A stretch of 64,000 nt of DNA from Streptosporangium sp. NBC_01756 (GCF_035917975.1 NZ_CP109130.1:1-64000); one strand, 5' to 3'; shown: positions 1 through 8,990, counted from the stretch's first letter. Notes: generated by a model not told the origin, from the sequence alone. A program made the numbers and translations.

Positions 1-1142
1 TCGGCCTGCCCGCCGCCGAAAACCTCCTGGACGAGCCTCTGCGTCGCCTTCTGGAACGCCGCTGCCAGGGACAGTGCGGCGTCGTCGACGTAGTTCAGCG
101 CGGCGGTCAGGGTCGTGCTGCCGTCGGGTGTGCTGTACATCAGTGCCGCGTGGCCCGCCATGCCGCCGTTGTGGGAGATGAGGGTGCCGCCGCCGTCGGT
201 GGTCAGCACGAACACGCCCAGGCCGTAGTCCATGTTCGGGATGCCCGTCGGGTGCGGGGCGCACATCTCGGCCAGCAGCGGAGCCGGCAGCAGCGTGCCA
301 CCCACCAGCGCGGAGATGAACGTGTGCAGATCGCGGGTGGTCGAGATCATGTCACCACCGGTGGAGATCCAGGACGGGTTGTGGCGGGTGATGTCGACCG
401 TCTGCTGCCGGCCGTCCTCCTCGTAGCGGTAGTAGGCGTGGGCGTGCGGCTCGGGGATCTCCGTCTGGGTGGTCGGCGCCACGGTGCCGGTCAGGCCGAG
501 CGGCCCCAGGATCAGCCGCTGCATCTCCTCGGCGTAGGTGCGGCCGGTGACCTTCTCGATCAGCAGCCTGGCCAGCACGTAGTTGGTGTTGGCATAGCTC
601 CAGCCCGTCCCCGGCTCGAACCGCGCCGGCTTGGACAATGCCAGCTCCACCAGCTCCTGCGGCCGGTAGGTCTTCAACCGGTTGTCCAGCCACTCCGTGC
701 CCGCGGGGCCGTAGGGCATGGGGATCCCCGGCGCGAACGTCCCGTCGTCGTAGACCTCGCCGGTGAAGTTGAACACCCCGCTGGTGTGCTGCAGCAGCAT
801 CCGCACCGTGATCCGCTCATCCAGCCCGAACTCGGGCAGGTAGTCCGCCACCGGGATGTCCAGCCCGATCCTGCCCTCGGCCACCAGCTGCAGCACCAGG
901 GTCGCGGTGAAGGTCTTGGTGTTGCTGCCGATCCGGACGTGCCCGTCGGTCGGCGGCTTGGCGGCCCCGCCCCGCTCGGCCGCCCCGGCGCTACCGGCCC
1001 ACTCGCCCCGCTCGTCGTGCACGCGCAGCGACACCCCGGTGAAACCGGAATCGACGATCTCCTCGATCGCCTTCTGCAACTCCGGGCGATCCTGCCCGGT
1101 CTGCGGGGTGGGCTCGTCCTGGCCGGTGAGGGTGGTGGACAT
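1..1142 (-). CDS. Serine hydrolase, class C beta-lactamase / D-Ala-D-Ala carboxypeptidase fold (3' end outside window)
   Basis: The minus strand reads open for 380 codons from an ATG at 1142 and leaves the window without a stop, so the C-terminus is missing. The three active-site motifs of the S12/class C family are present in order: SNTK (Ser73, Lys76), YAN (Tyr183) and HNGG (about 324), the last replacing the usual KTG/HxG strand. Family knowledge says the serine is acylated by a peptide, ester or beta-lactam; many actinomycete members are esterases or DD-peptidases. No signal peptide is visible, so the product may be cytoplasmic, which argues against a cell-wall transpeptidase. The plus-strand frames over this stretch are shadows. 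Confidence 0.85.
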   Translation of the reverse strand, partial: MSTTLTGQDEPTPQTGQDRPELQKAIEEIVDSGFTGVSLRVHDERGEWAGSAGAAERGGAAKPPTDGHVRIGSNTKTFTATLVLQLVAEGRIGLDIPVADYLPEFGLDERITVRMLLQHTSGVFNFTGEVYDDGTFAPGIPMPYGPAGTEWLDNRLKTYRPQELVELALSKPARFEPGTGWSYANTNYVLARLLIEKVTGRTYAEEMQRLILGPLGLTGTVAPTTQTEIPEPHAHAYYRYEEDGRQQTVDITRHNPSWISTGGDMISTTRDLHTFISALVGGTLLPAPLLAEMCAPHPTGIPNMDYGLGVFVLTTDGGGTLISHNGGMAGHAALMYSTPDGSTTLTAALNYVDDAALSLAAAFQKATQRLVQEVFGGGQA

Positions 1143-1380
1143 GGTGGTGTGCTCCTTGGAATCTGGTACGAACTTCAATCGAACGAACGGATGGTGGAAT
1201 GCGGTCTTGTTGGTCCCGGGTCGCATCGCCCCAGATCATCGCGCCGGGGTCGTTCACGGACCGATCCGGTTCCCGGTGCCGCGTACCTGTCCGCAGCCGA
1301 ACCCCCGGGGGCGAGGACGACGAACGGCGTTGATGATCAGATGACGGAGAGCGCGGCACGTCACATTCGGAGGTTGCGGG

Positions 1381-2049
1381 TCAGAGGCTGCGGGCGGTGA
1401 TGTCGCCGTAGACGGTGGTCGCGTGGATGTCGAGCTGGGCGGCGGCGCCTTCGGTGTTCTTGAGCGCGTTGTGGATCCGGCCGTAGGAAGTGCCGGCGTC
1501 CAGGGAGGCCGAGACTCCGGCGGCGGCGCTGACCGACACCTCGCCGGCCTCGGTGCGCAGCACGAGGGTGCCGTGCACGGCCTCGGTGATGCGGATGTCG
1601 CCCTTGCCGGTGCTGATCTTTGCGGGGCCGTTCAGCCGGCCGATCGAGACGTCACCGGCGAGGGTGGTGATGCGGGAGCTTGCGGCCTCGTCGAGCTTGA
1701 TCTGGCCGTGCGCGCCTTCGAAGGTGACGTCGCCGAACCGTCCGACGGCCCGGAATTCGGCGCTGGCCGCCTTCGCCTCGACGTGGGAGCCGGCGGGCAG
1801 CTGGACCGTCACTTCGATGGATCCGGAGGCGCCGAGGAGCTGGTTCTTCGCCGAGGCCCTGATGCGCAGGACGCCGTCGCGGTATTCGACCGTGGTCTGC
1901 TGCGCCACTTTCATGTCGCGGCTCTTGGAGGCGTCTGCGGGCAGCACCTCGACCGTGGTGTCGGCCCGGTCGGCGGCGATGAACCAGACGCGCCCCGCGG
2001 GGATGTCGAGAACGGTGGAGATCGGGGTGGGGGTGGGGAACTTCTGCAT
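1381..2049 (-). CDS. DUF4097 family beta-strand repeat protein (orphan copy)
   Basis: A 222-residue protein made of short beta-strand repeats of the pattern GDVSIGRLNGPAKI / GDIRITEAVHG, ending in YGDITARSL, the signature of DUF4097 (putative adhesin-like beta-helix). It has no signal peptide or membrane segment. A clear paralogue of similar plan lies at 21896-22744 next to ABC transporter genes; this copy stands alone. Both begin with a phobic strand followed by a segment containing D(R)xDTxVEV and end in a YGRI/YGRV...GDIT motif. Family function is unknown. The upstream DNA carries a perfect inverted repeat (2090-2120), so expression is probably controlled by a DNA-binding repressor not encoded next door. 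Confidence 0.85.
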   Translation of the reverse strand: MQKFPTPTPISTVLDIPAGRVWFIAADRADTTVEVLPADASKSRDMKVAQQTTVEYRDGVLRIRASAKNQLLGASGSIEVTVQLPAGSHVEAKAASAEFRAVGRFGDVTFEGAHGQIKLDEAASSRITTLAGDVSIGRLNGPAKISTGKGDIRITEAVHGTLVLRTEAGEVSVSAAAGVSASLDAGTSYGRIHNALKNTEGAAAQLDIHATTVYGDITARSL

Positions 2050-2635
2050 CGTGCTCTCCGGCGACTCGTTGTTTCTGACACTGGAAACGCTACGTTGCCT
2101 TTAAAAATTCCACAACGTAGTCGTTGCGAGAAGTCCATGTAAGCGCAGGTGAAAGCGACAAAATCGTTGCGATGGTTGTAGATGCAATGCAACGATAGCT
2201 TTCTCGATCATTGCAATGAATTGAGAGTGAACGCTATGGTGGAGACATCGTGGTCTGAGGGATATCGGAACCGGATCATGCGCCAAGCCCTCTCAGGGCA
2301 GGTCAGCGCTGTACAACTCCTCGCCGAACCCTTCGGAGAGTGGCCGGCCGCCGAGTCATCGATGGGGAGGATGGCCCCGAGCATGAGCGAATGACCAGGC
2401 GCGGAGGACTTCCCGAGCACCGACGCGTGGCACTGTCACGGCGCTACGCCTGGCTGGCCCAGAGCGAAGACCCCATGGTGGTGGCTGCTCTGGTGGCAGC
2501 CCGCGCGGCGGAGCCGTGCCGGATGATGAAGGCCTCCGATTCCGTTGGAACGGCCGAGCGCGGAGCGCGTAGCGCATCGCCCTCCAGCACGCGGCCGACG
2601 ATCAACTCTCGGGTTGCCTACGTATACTGACGGGC
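2050..2635. other. Intergenic region with palindromes, no convincing gene
   Basis: Nearly 590 bases separate the DUF4097 gene from the VOC gene. The left part is AT-richer and holds the inverted repeats described separately. Short frames such as one starting at the ATG at 2236 (52 codons) show no recognisable family and no good ribosome site. The right edge contains TATACT (2623-2628), a good -10 element eight bases before the VOC start codon. Confidence 0.5.
2090..2120. promoter_or_regulatory. Inverted repeat upstream of orphan DUF4097 gene, probable operator
   Basis: CTACGTTG at 2090-2097 is matched by its exact reverse complement CAACGTAG at 2113-2120, with a 15-base AT-rich spacer. Another pair of related half-sites, ATCGTTGC (2163-2170) and GCAACGAT (2189-2196), lies further upstream. 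The first dyad begins 41 bases upstream of the start codon, where a promoter would be expected. The cognate regulator is not identifiable here. Confidence 0.5.
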
Positions 2636-3019
2636 ATGGCATGCCGCATCAGTGAGCTGGTCATCGACGCCGCCGACCCCGACCTGCTCGCCGCATTCTG
2701 GAGCAAGGTCCTCGGCTACGTCGAACTCGACCGGGAGGACGACGGAAGCATCGAGATCGGGCCGCCCGACGCCGGCTTCGGCGGCCCGCAGCCCACCCTC
2801 ATTCTCAGCCCCAGCAGTGCCCCGCGGACCGGGAAGCTCCGCCTGCACATCGACGTCAACGCCACCGACCGCGACCAGGACGCCGAGCTGGAGCGGCTGC
2901 TCGCTCTCGGCGCCAGACCTGCCGACGTCGGCCAGACCGGAGCTGAGAACTGGCACGTCCTGACCGACCCGGAAGGTAACGAATTCTGCCTCCTGCACAC
3001 CCGGCTCCAGCCCCTCTGA
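2636..3019 (+). CDS. VOC family protein (glyoxalase-like domain)
   Basis: A 127-residue single-domain vicinal-oxygen-chelate protein. It shows the paired beta-alpha-beta plan: an N-terminal strand followed by DPDLLAAFWSKVLGY and a C-terminal DPEGNEFCLL motif, which is the hallmark of the actinobacterial glyoxalase-like subfamily (PF18029 type). Members of this subfamily are mostly uncharacterised and may bind small metabolites or metal. A TATACT hexamer ends only seven bases before the ATG, so the mRNA is probably leaderless, which is common in actinomycetes. The two-domain VOC protein at 49006 belongs to the same subfamily. Confidence 0.85.
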   Translation: MACRISELVIDAADPDLLAAFWSKVLGYVELDREDDGSIEIGPPDAGFGGPQPTLILSPSSAPRTGKLRLHIDVNATDRDQDAELERLLALGARPADVGQTGAENWHVLTDPEGNEFCLLHTRLQPL

Positions 3020-3023
3020 CCAC

Positions 3024-3239
3024 GTGCGTCCTGGCGTGCCAACCGTCAATGCCCTGATGGAGGCCTTGGGCGCGGCGTGCCACGCCTGCCACGGCGCGCT
3101 CGGCGGCTGCGTCGACCACGATCCGGAAAGGATGCTGGTGCGTGGTCTGCTCTGCCGTCACTGCAACGCCCCTCTGAGTGGTAGCGCGTGGGGCGACCAC
3201 CTCAACCACCTGCCTGCGGCGCCGCTCAGCCTGCGCTAA
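3024..3239 (+). CDS. Short endonuclease VII / HNH-like protein, possibly truncated
   Basis: The 71-residue product contains CHACHG, VDHD and VRGLLCRHCN, the zinc-binding and catalytic core of the recombination endonuclease VII family (CxxC...DH...RGLLCxxCN). Full members are usually longer and carry N-terminal helices; this reading starts at a GTG four bases after the upstream VOC stop and has little before the first Cys pair. It may be a free-standing mini-nuclease, frequent in actinomycete accessory DNA, or a remnant. The DNA cleavage function is inferred from the family only. Confidence 0.5.
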   Translation: MRPGVPTVNALMEALGAACHACHGALGGCVDHDPERMLVRGLLCRHCNAPLSGSAWGDHLNHLPAAPLSLR

Positions 3240-3356
3240 GCGACGGCCCGGAGTGTGGTGCGCACCAGTGTGGAAATCGTGGGCGCGGGCTCAGACGATC
3301 TCGGCGGCGGACGATCTGTTGATCGGCGAGAACGGCGGAACTTCACCTCGGGTGGG

Positions 3357-3823
3357 TCATCTGAAGGCGGCGATGTTGCGGATCGCCCATTCGGCGAACG
3401 TGCGGGGCGTGCGGCCGAGGACCTGTTCGACGTCGGGGCTGATCCGCTGCTCGGCGGAGGTGGGCTCACCGATGATGTCGAGGTGGTCTCGACCACGACT
3501 TCGGGCATGAACTGCAGCATCTGCGCGCGGGCCTCGTCGCGGGTCTGCTCGATGAACCGGATCGGCTCGCCGAGCGCGTCGCCGATCGCCTCGGCTCGTT
3601 GCCGGGGCGTGCTAAGGGCGGGTCCGGTCAACTCATAGACCTGCCCGGCGTGACCGTCCTCGCGCAGGGCTGCTGCGGCGACCTCGCCGATGTCGGCAGG
3701 GTCGATGAACGGCAGTCCGGTATCGCCGAACGGTGCGGCGGCCGTGCGCTGCGTGCGGATCGTCTCGGCCCACACGAAGGCGTTGGAGGCGAAGCCACCG
3801 GGCCGCAGGATCGTCCAGTCCAT
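3357..3823 (-). pseudogene. NmrA-like NAD(P)-binding protein, 5'-truncated and frameshifted
   Basis: The reading begins inside the gene at MDWTILRPGGFASN, a block normally near residue 110 of NmrA/NAD(P)H-binding SDR proteins, and continues through the substrate-lobe motifs FIDPADIGEVAA and GQVYELTGP. After FMPEVVVE the original frame is lost near 3480-3490; the family's C-terminus (EPTSAEQRI ... TFAEWAIRNIAAFR, stop at 3357-3359) is found in another frame. The Rossmann N-terminal half is absent; instead DNA of an MFS transporter on the opposite strand abuts it. The gene is therefore dead twice over: deletion of the 5' half and a frameshift. Confidence 0.75.
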
Positions 3824-3849
3824 GCCCGACCGCCGGATTGCCGGTCTCC

Positions 3850-4020
3850 ATGGACGGGTCGATCCGATTCCTGGCGATGCCCCGGATCGGCCAGGCGCTC
3901 ACGCCAACCGCCAACCAGGCCTGGTGGATTTTTGACATCCACGGCTTCGCCGTCGGCTCCCCGCTGATCGTGCTCGGCAACATCGGCGACCGGCACGGCC
4001 GCATGTCGATTGGACCCGGC
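3850..4020 (+). pseudogene. MFS transporter (EmrB/QacA type) N-terminal fragment
   Basis: About 55 codons resemble the first transmembrane region of 14-helix drug:H+ antiporters: the block ALTPTANQAWWIFDIHGFAV, then SPLIVLGNIGDRHGR, which is a close match to motif A (GxLaDrxGrk). The similarity stops shortly after the motif and no further membrane helices follow. It starts about 27 bases from the broken NmrA gene, so the two remnants meet at a rearrangement junction. Confidence 0.65.
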
Positions 4021-4143
4021 ATCAGGCTGCAGGACCGAGAAGCGAGTCCGAGTAGGGACAACACCAGGCACTTTAAGTGACTGTTCAGTTACAGTTCGTA
4101 GCGAATGGCCGTGGACACGGCCCACCAGGCACCGGAGATGCCC

Positions 4144-4596
4144 ATGCGACGTATCACCCCCAAAATCGCCGCACTCGCAGCGGTCACGATGCTCGCCCTG
4201 GCCACACCCGCCCAGGCTCAGCCGGCGGACACCGCCCACCACGCCGCCGACACGGCGGCCTACTTCGAGTTCACCGACATCACCCAGGAAAAGGCCGTCC
4301 TCAAGCTCACCGATCCCGCCAAGATCCAGCACGCAAGAGACCTGATCAGCGGCGCCACCACTGACGAGCCCCATGTCATCGGCAGGATCGTCAAGCGCCC
4401 CGCCCCCTACAACCGGCCCTGGAGCCACCACTACAACCCCGACACGATCGACTTCTTCGACCAGACCTTCGAGGTGTGCGATGCCACGATCCCCTACGTC
4501 GAAGAGCACCTGGACGAAGCGGGCGGCGCGTTCCTGCCCGGCTTGATCTGGTGCCCCTGGACCTCACGCCTGGTGCGCGAGGTTCCCGCACCGTAA
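4144..4596 (+). CDS. Secreted BP74-like small protein
   Basis: A 150-residue precursor. The start at 4144 is preferred over the upstream ATG at 4105 because it puts a classic signal peptide first ([19 protein letters not shown], cleavage near AQAQP) and has a GGAG site upstream. The mature part begins [19 protein letters not shown], followed by [20 protein letters not shown] and a C-terminal FEVCDAT...WCPW, with two Cys that could form a disulphide. This matches the N-terminal domain of calmodulin-binding protein BP74, widespread in secreted actinomycete proteins of unknown role. A strong hairpin follows the gene. Confidence 0.75.
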   Translation: MRRITPKIAALAAVTMLALATPAQAQPADTAHHAADTAAYFEFTDITQEKAVLKLTDPAKIQHARDLISGATTDEPHVIGRIVKRPAPYNRPWSHHYNPDTIDFFDQTFEVCDATIPYVEEHLDEAGGAFLPGLIWCPWTSRLVREVPAP

Positions 4597-4977
4597 GCTC
4601 CCGCGCCTGCGGCTGCCGGTGACTTACATCGCAGCGGCCGCGGCACCGCGGTGAACGACTAAACCCGGGCTGCTGATGTGCAGCCCGGGCTCCTTCACAC
4701 CATTGGCGCCGCATCGTCGGGGGCGTTGCTTCCGTCATCGCGCCAGGGGCGTGACCAACACGCGTTCATGGTCCGCATCAGCCGCCAGGCACCCTTATCC
4801 GCGGTCCTCGGCGAGCTGGGACATCCGTGGGACCTGGAATTCCCGCCCGGCATTGGCGGAAAAAACGACTGCTCGAACTCTTCGCGTCGTGTTACCTGAC
4901 CGATCACGCCTCGTCAGCGTGGCCCGACTGCAACGGGAGAGAGCGAACATCAAAGCGATCAACGGGAGAGGAACGGC
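4597..4977. other. Intergenic region, no gene seen
   Basis: Contains the terminator-like hairpin and a 23-base segment (4725-4747) that recurs with one base missing upstream of the VOC gene at 49006 (48936-48957). Short frames here have no family features. Confidence 0.5.
4664..4689 (+). terminator. Hairpin downstream of BP74-like gene
   Basis: CCCGGGCTGC (4664-4673) and GCAGCCCGGG (4680-4689) form a perfect 10-bp stem with a 6-base loop. There is no U-run after it, as is usual for actinomycete terminators. It lies 67 bases beyond the stop codon. Confidence 0.6.
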
Positions 4978-6810
4978 ATGACGCACGAGGACCGCGCCCA
5001 CCACGGCATCCAGGCAGCAGGAGACGACAAGGACAACCGGCCGTCTGCCGAGCTCCCGGTCGAGAAGCCCGAAGACCCGCCTACCGGAGACGCCGATGTC
5101 ATCTACCACGGCGGGGAGATCGTCACGGTCTCCGATGCGCTCTTCGCGTCCGAGGAGGCAGCGCCCGAGGCGGTCGTCGTCAAAAACGGCCTGATCGTCT
5201 TCGTCGGCGCTCACGAACAGGCCATCGCCGACTGGCAGGGCGAACACACCGTCCTTCGCGATCTCGAAGGACGAACGCTGCTCCCGGGGTTCATCGACGC
5301 GCACAGCCATCTGACCGGGATCGGGCTCCAGGCCACGATCGCGAGTCTGCTCGCCGAGCCCGACGGCGATGTCACCGACCTCGCCTCCCTCCAGGCCAAA
5401 ATGCGCGAGTTCGCCGGCAGCGAGGTCGGACGGCGATCCGAGTGGATCATCGGCTTCGGCTACGACGACGCGATGCTCACCGAGCGCCGCCACCCCGACC
5501 GCGACGATCTGGACGAGGTCTCCACCGAGCGGCCGGTGCTGGCCATCCACCAGTCCTTTCACCTGGGTGCGGTCAACAGCAAAGGCCTCGACCTGCTGGG
5601 CTACGGCCGCGCGACACCCGATCCGGACGGCGGTGTGATCCGCCGCCGTTCGCCCCTGGCCCGGCCGTACGGCGAGCCTGACGGAGTGCTGGAGGAGACC
5701 GCGTTCAACCCGGCCTCGGCGGCCGCCATCGCGGGTCTCGCCCCCGAGGATCTCGCGCAGTTCCTGCCTCGGGGCATGCGCGCGGCGGCGGGCTTCGGCT
5801 TCACCACCGTCCAGGAAGGCGCCGCGACCCTGGAGGTGCTCGGGCAGATGCGCAAGGCGGCGGCCGCGACGCCCGGCGGTCTGGCACTCGACGTGGTGGC
5901 GTACGTCCGCGCCGACGATGCCATCGCTCACCCGGACGAGGTCCAGGTGAGCGACACCTACACGAACGGCTTGCGCGCGGCCGGGATCAAGATGTTCCTG
6001 GACGGCTCGCCACAAGGCCGCACCGCGTGGCTGACCAAGCCGTACCTGACACCGCCGCCCGGGCAGGAGAAGGACTACTGCGGCTACCCGACGATCGAGG
6101 ACGACAAGCTCGCCGCGGCCCAGGTGCGCGCGGGGTTCGAGCGCGGCTGGCAAGTCATCGCCCATGCCAACGGCGACGCGGCGATCGATCAACTGATCCA
6201 CGCCGTACGTACGGCAACCGATGAAGCCGACCCGGCCGATCGTCGGACCGTCGCCATCCACGCGCAGACCGCCCGCATCGACCAGGTCGCGGCCTTCGAC
6301 GAGTTGGGCGTCCTGCCGTCCTTCTTCTCGATGCACACCTACTACTGGGGCGACTGGTACCTCGACACCGTCCTCGGACCCGAGCGCGCCGAGAACATCT
6401 CACCCGCGCAATGGGCGCTGGCCCGCGGAATGCGGTACACCTCGCACCACGACGCCCCCGTCGCGCTGCCGAACTCGATCGCGATCCTGGCCAGCCAGGT
6501 CACCCGCGTGACCCGCTCGGGCGCGGTGCTCGGCCCGCGCCAACGGGTGTCGCGCATGGACGCGGTCAGATCGCTCACACTCAACGCGGCCTACCAGTAC
6601 TTCGAGGAGGACTCCAAGGGCAGCATCGAGGTGGGCAAGCTGGCCGACCTGGTGATCTTGAGTGCGAACCCGGTCACGGTCGCGGCCGATGAGATCAGGG
6701 ACATCGAGGTCGTGGAGACGATCAAAGCGGGCCGTACCGTCCATCCGGCGGCCGAGCCGAAGGCCGACCCCGGCCCGGTGGTGTCCGTCGGGCTCGCGCC
6801 GCACTGCTGA
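4978..6810 (+). CDS. Amidohydrolase, YtcJ-like
   Basis: A 610-residue metal-dependent hydrolase of the amidohydrolase superfamily. After an unusual charged N-terminal tail of about 38 residues come the small beta-domain (DVIYHGGEIVTVSD), the strand-1 metal motif GFIDAHSH (His109, His111), FLDGSPQGRTAW, the later metal ligands in VIAHANGDAAID and VAIHAQTARID, and the C-terminal GSIEVGKLADLVIL. This order matches YtcJ-type exoenzymes and related N-acyl or formamide hydrolases; the substrate cannot be told. No signal peptide. It stands alone with weak ribosome site (GAGAGG) before the ATG. Confidence 0.85.
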   Translation: MTHEDRAHHGIQAAGDDKDNRPSAELPVEKPEDPPTGDADVIYHGGEIVTVSDALFASEEAAPEAVVVKNGLIVFVGAHEQAIADWQGEHTVLRDLEGRTLLPGFIDAHSHLTGIGLQATIASLLAEPDGDVTDLASLQAKMREFAGSEVGRRSEWIIGFGYDDAMLTERRHPDRDDLDEVSTERPVLAIHQSFHLGAVNSKGLDLLGYGRATPDPDGGVIRRRSPLARPYGEPDGVLEETAFNPASAAAIAGLAPEDLAQFLPRGMRAAAGFGFTTVQEGAATLEVLGQMRKAAAATPGGLALDVVAYVRADDAIAHPDEVQVSDTYTNGLRAAGIKMFLDGSPQGRTAWLTKPYLTPPPGQEKDYCGYPTIEDDKLAAAQVRAGFERGWQVIAHANGDAAIDQLIHAVRTATDEADPADRRTVAIHAQTARIDQVAAFDELGVLPSFFSMHTYYWGDWYLDTVLGPERAENISPAQWALARGMRYTSHHDAPVALPNSIAILASQVTRVTRSGAVLGPRQRVSRMDAVRSLTLNAAYQYFEEDSKGSIEVGKLADLVILSANPVTVAADEIRDIEVVETIKAGRTVHPAAEPKADPGPVVSVGLAPHC

Positions 6811-6954
6811 CGGCTCGACCCGCACCGACACCGGCCCCAAAGAACAACGGAACAGCCGTTGGCACCAGACAATGATCTTGGCCAGCGAAGGGCCTTGGTG
6901 TGGTGATCGCCAGGGTCCTCGGGCCTGGGCCCGATGCCCGTGGACGGAGGCCCG

Positions 6955-7878
6955 TCATGCGCATGATCGACCGAGAGAGGGCAGATTGGCGGCCACCCGG
7001 GCCGCGGTCTCGCGTAGCCAGATGTGAGCCGCGTCCTGGCCGTGCACGGGGTGCCACCACAGGGCCTCCTGAAGGGGTACCGGCTCGAACGGGCAGCGTA
7101 GCGTCCGGACGGGCGCGAGCCCGTACAGCAACCGGGCCAGGCGCCGCTGGATCAGGGCCACCCGGCGGGTGCCGGCCACCAGTTCGGGCAGCAGATGGAA
7201 GCTCTGTACCGACACCTCCACATGCGGTCTCAAGCCCAGCATGCCCAGTTGCCGGGTGACCGGCGCATCGAAGAACCGCTGGTAGACCACCCAGGGCAGC
7301 CGGGCCAGATCATCCATGGTGATGCTGTCGCCGACGTCGGGATGGTCGGCGGCGACCATGCACACCCACTCGTCGCGGTACAGCTCCACGGTGGGGAAAC
7401 CGCTGATCACGCCGTGCGGCATCAGCACCCCGTCGACACCGCCGAGCACGGTGTCGGTGGCCTCCACGATCCTGGAGTCCACATGCCGCAGGTGCAATCG
7501 CACACCGGGCGCCTCGGTGTGCAGGACCCGGGCGAGTCCGGCGCCAAAGATCGCGATCGCGTAGTCGGAGGCGAGCAGGGTGAAGTCGCGCTGTTCGGTG
7601 GCCGGATGGAAATCCGCCCGGCTGGTGAAGAGCCGCTCCAGCATGGCGCAGGCGTTCACCGCGGGCTCCCTCAGCGCGCCGCCCAGCGGGGTCAGCTCGT
7701 AGCTGTTGCCTTTCCTGACCAGAAGGTCGTCGGAGAAATGGTGACGAAGTCTGGCCAGGGCGGCGCTGGTCGCGGGCTGGCTGAGCCCGATCCGCAGGCC
7801 GGCCCGGGTGACGTTGCGCTCCTCCAGCAGCGCCCGTAGGGCCACCACGAGATTGAGGTCCAGGCTGGCGAGGTTCAC
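6955..7878 (-). CDS. LysR-family regulator of the aromatic cassette
   Basis: A 307-residue LysR-type protein when started at the GTG at 7878 (VNLASLDLNLVVALRALL), which has an AGGGG ribosome site; the reading can be extended upstream to 7914, but that extension would overlap the palindrome at 7891-7907. The N-terminal winged helix (RNVTRAGLRIGLSQPATSAALARLR) is of the NodD/LinR-like subgroup, followed by a periplasmic-binding-like effector domain. It is transcribed away from the six-gene catabolic cassette beginning at 7986 and probably activates it in response to an aromatic compound or a ring-cleavage product. Confidence 0.9.
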   Translation of the reverse strand: MNLASLDLNLVVALRALLEERNVTRAGLRIGLSQPATSAALARLRHHFSDDLLVRKGNSYELTPLGGALREPAVNACAMLERLFTSRADFHPATEQRDFTLLASDYAIAIFGAGLARVLHTEAPGVRLHLRHVDSRIVEATDTVLGGVDGVLMPHGVISGFPTVELYRDEWVCMVAADHPDVGDSITMDDLARLPWVVYQRFFDAPVTRQLGMLGLRPHVEVSVQSFHLLPELVAGTRRVALIQRRLARLLYGLAPVRTLRCPFEPVPLQEALWWHPVHGQDAAHIWLRETAARVAANLPSLGRSCA

Positions 7879-7890
7879 ACTGCCCCTTGC

Positions 7891-7907
7891 TATCCGTCCG
7901 GTGGATA
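7891..7907. promoter_or_regulatory. LysR-type box in the divergent intergenic region
   Basis: TATCC (7891-7895) and GGATA (7903-7907) form an inverted repeat containing the T-N11-A core typical of LysR binding sites. It sits just upstream of the preferred LysR start and faces the catabolic cassette. Confidence 0.5.
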
Positions 7908-7985
7908 CTTCCAATCCGGAGAATCGATTTCCCAGATTTACCCCGATAGCCCAAGGTTAAGGGCACCGCACCAGGAGGAAATCTC

Positions 7986-8990
7986 GTGGAAACACATCCG
8001 TCTTTCGCCGGCCCGTTCGCGGTCGGCACCTTCTCCACCGGAAACGGGCCGGCCTTCCCCGGCCTGGTCACCGACGATCGTGTCCTGGACCTGCGTACCA
8101 TTCCCGAGCTTCGCGCGCCGGGCGGCGGCGAGCCGACCACCCGCACCCTGCTGGAGCGGTGGGACGCCGTGCTGCCACTGCTGCACGACGCCGCCGCATC
8201 GGCGCGGGGTGAGTGGCTGCCGCTGGCCGATCTGCGGGTGCACGCCCCACTGGAGCCCCGGCAGATCCTGCAGTCCGGCGCCAACTACCGCACTCACGTC
8301 ATCGATCTGGCGGTGGCCCACGAGCCCGCGGGCGGCCGTCCCGCCGAGCAGGTGAGGGCCGAGGTCGCGGCGATGATGGACCGCCGCGCGGCCGAGGACG
8401 AGCCGTACGTGTTCATCGGCCTGCCCTCCTCGATCACCGGCCCGTACGACGACGTGGTGATCCCGGCCTGGTGCGCCAAGCCGGACTGGGAACTGGAGCT
8501 GGCGGCGGTGATCGGTCGCCCGGCTTTCCGGGTTCCGGTCGAGCAGGCACCGGAGCACGTGGCCGCCTACACCATCGCCAACGACCTCACGGCCCGCGAA
8601 CTGGTGTTCCGCCGTGACATGCCGGAGATCGGCACCGACTGGCTGCGCGCCAAGAACGCCCCGACGTTCACCCCCCTGGGTCCCTACCTGGTGCCGTCCG
8701 CCTTCGTCACCGACCCCGGCGGCCTGCAGGTGACCCTGAAGCTCAACGGCGAGGTCATGCAGGACGAGTCCACCAAGGACATGATCTTCGGCGTGGCACG
8801 GCTGGTGTCCTACATCTCCCAGACCGTGGAACTGCTCCCCGGTGACCTGGTGCTCACCGGCAGCCCGGCCGGCAACGGCATGCACCGGGGCCGGCTGCTG
8901 CGCCCCGATGACGTGATGGAAGGGACGATCACCGGTCTGGGCGTCCAGCGCAACCGGTGCGTGGCCGACCCGCGCGGGCAGGAGAGCTGA
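7986..8990 (+). CDS. Fumarylacetoacetate hydrolase family protein 1
   Basis: A 334-residue FAH-fold enzyme. Core motifs are QILQSGANYRTHV, DWELELAAVIGR, YTIANDLTARE, a TPLGPYLVP block and LLPGDLVLTGSPAGNG near the C-terminus, which supply the metal-binding acidic residues and the C-C bond hydrolase site. In aromatic meta- or gentisate-type pathways such enzymes hydrolyse acylpyruvates or act as hydratase/decarboxylase on 2-hydroxymuconate derivatives. It is the first gene of the cassette, preceded by AGGAGG, and its stop overlaps the next start by one base (TGATG), so the two are translationally coupled. Confidence 0.85.
   Translation: METHPSFAGPFAVGTFSTGNGPAFPGLVTDDRVLDLRTIPELRAPGGGEPTTRTLLERWDAVLPLLHDAAASARGEWLPLADLRVHAPLEPRQILQSGANYRTHVIDLAVAHEPAGGRPAEQVRAEVAAMMDRRAAEDEPYVFIGLPSSITGPYDDVVIPAWCAKPDWELELAAVIGRPAFRVPVEQAPEHVAAYTIANDLTARELVFRRDMPEIGTDWLRAKNAPTFTPLGPYLVPSAFVTDPGGLQVTLKLNGEVMQDESTKDMIFGVARLVSYISQTVELLPGDLVLTGSPAGNGMHRGRLLRPDDVMEGTITGLGVQRNRCVADPRGQES

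Noticed and set aside
150-1400. 416-codon plus-strand frame
   Set aside because: It is antisense to a serine hydrolase with all catalytic motifs in place on the minus strand.
2182-2630. Short plus-strand frames of 70 and 96 codons
   Set aside because: No family similarity, no ribosome site, and composition unlike neighbouring genes.
4795-6336. 513-codon minus-strand frame
   Set aside because: Shadow of the amidohydrolase; composition is Arg/Gly/Val-rich with no domain.
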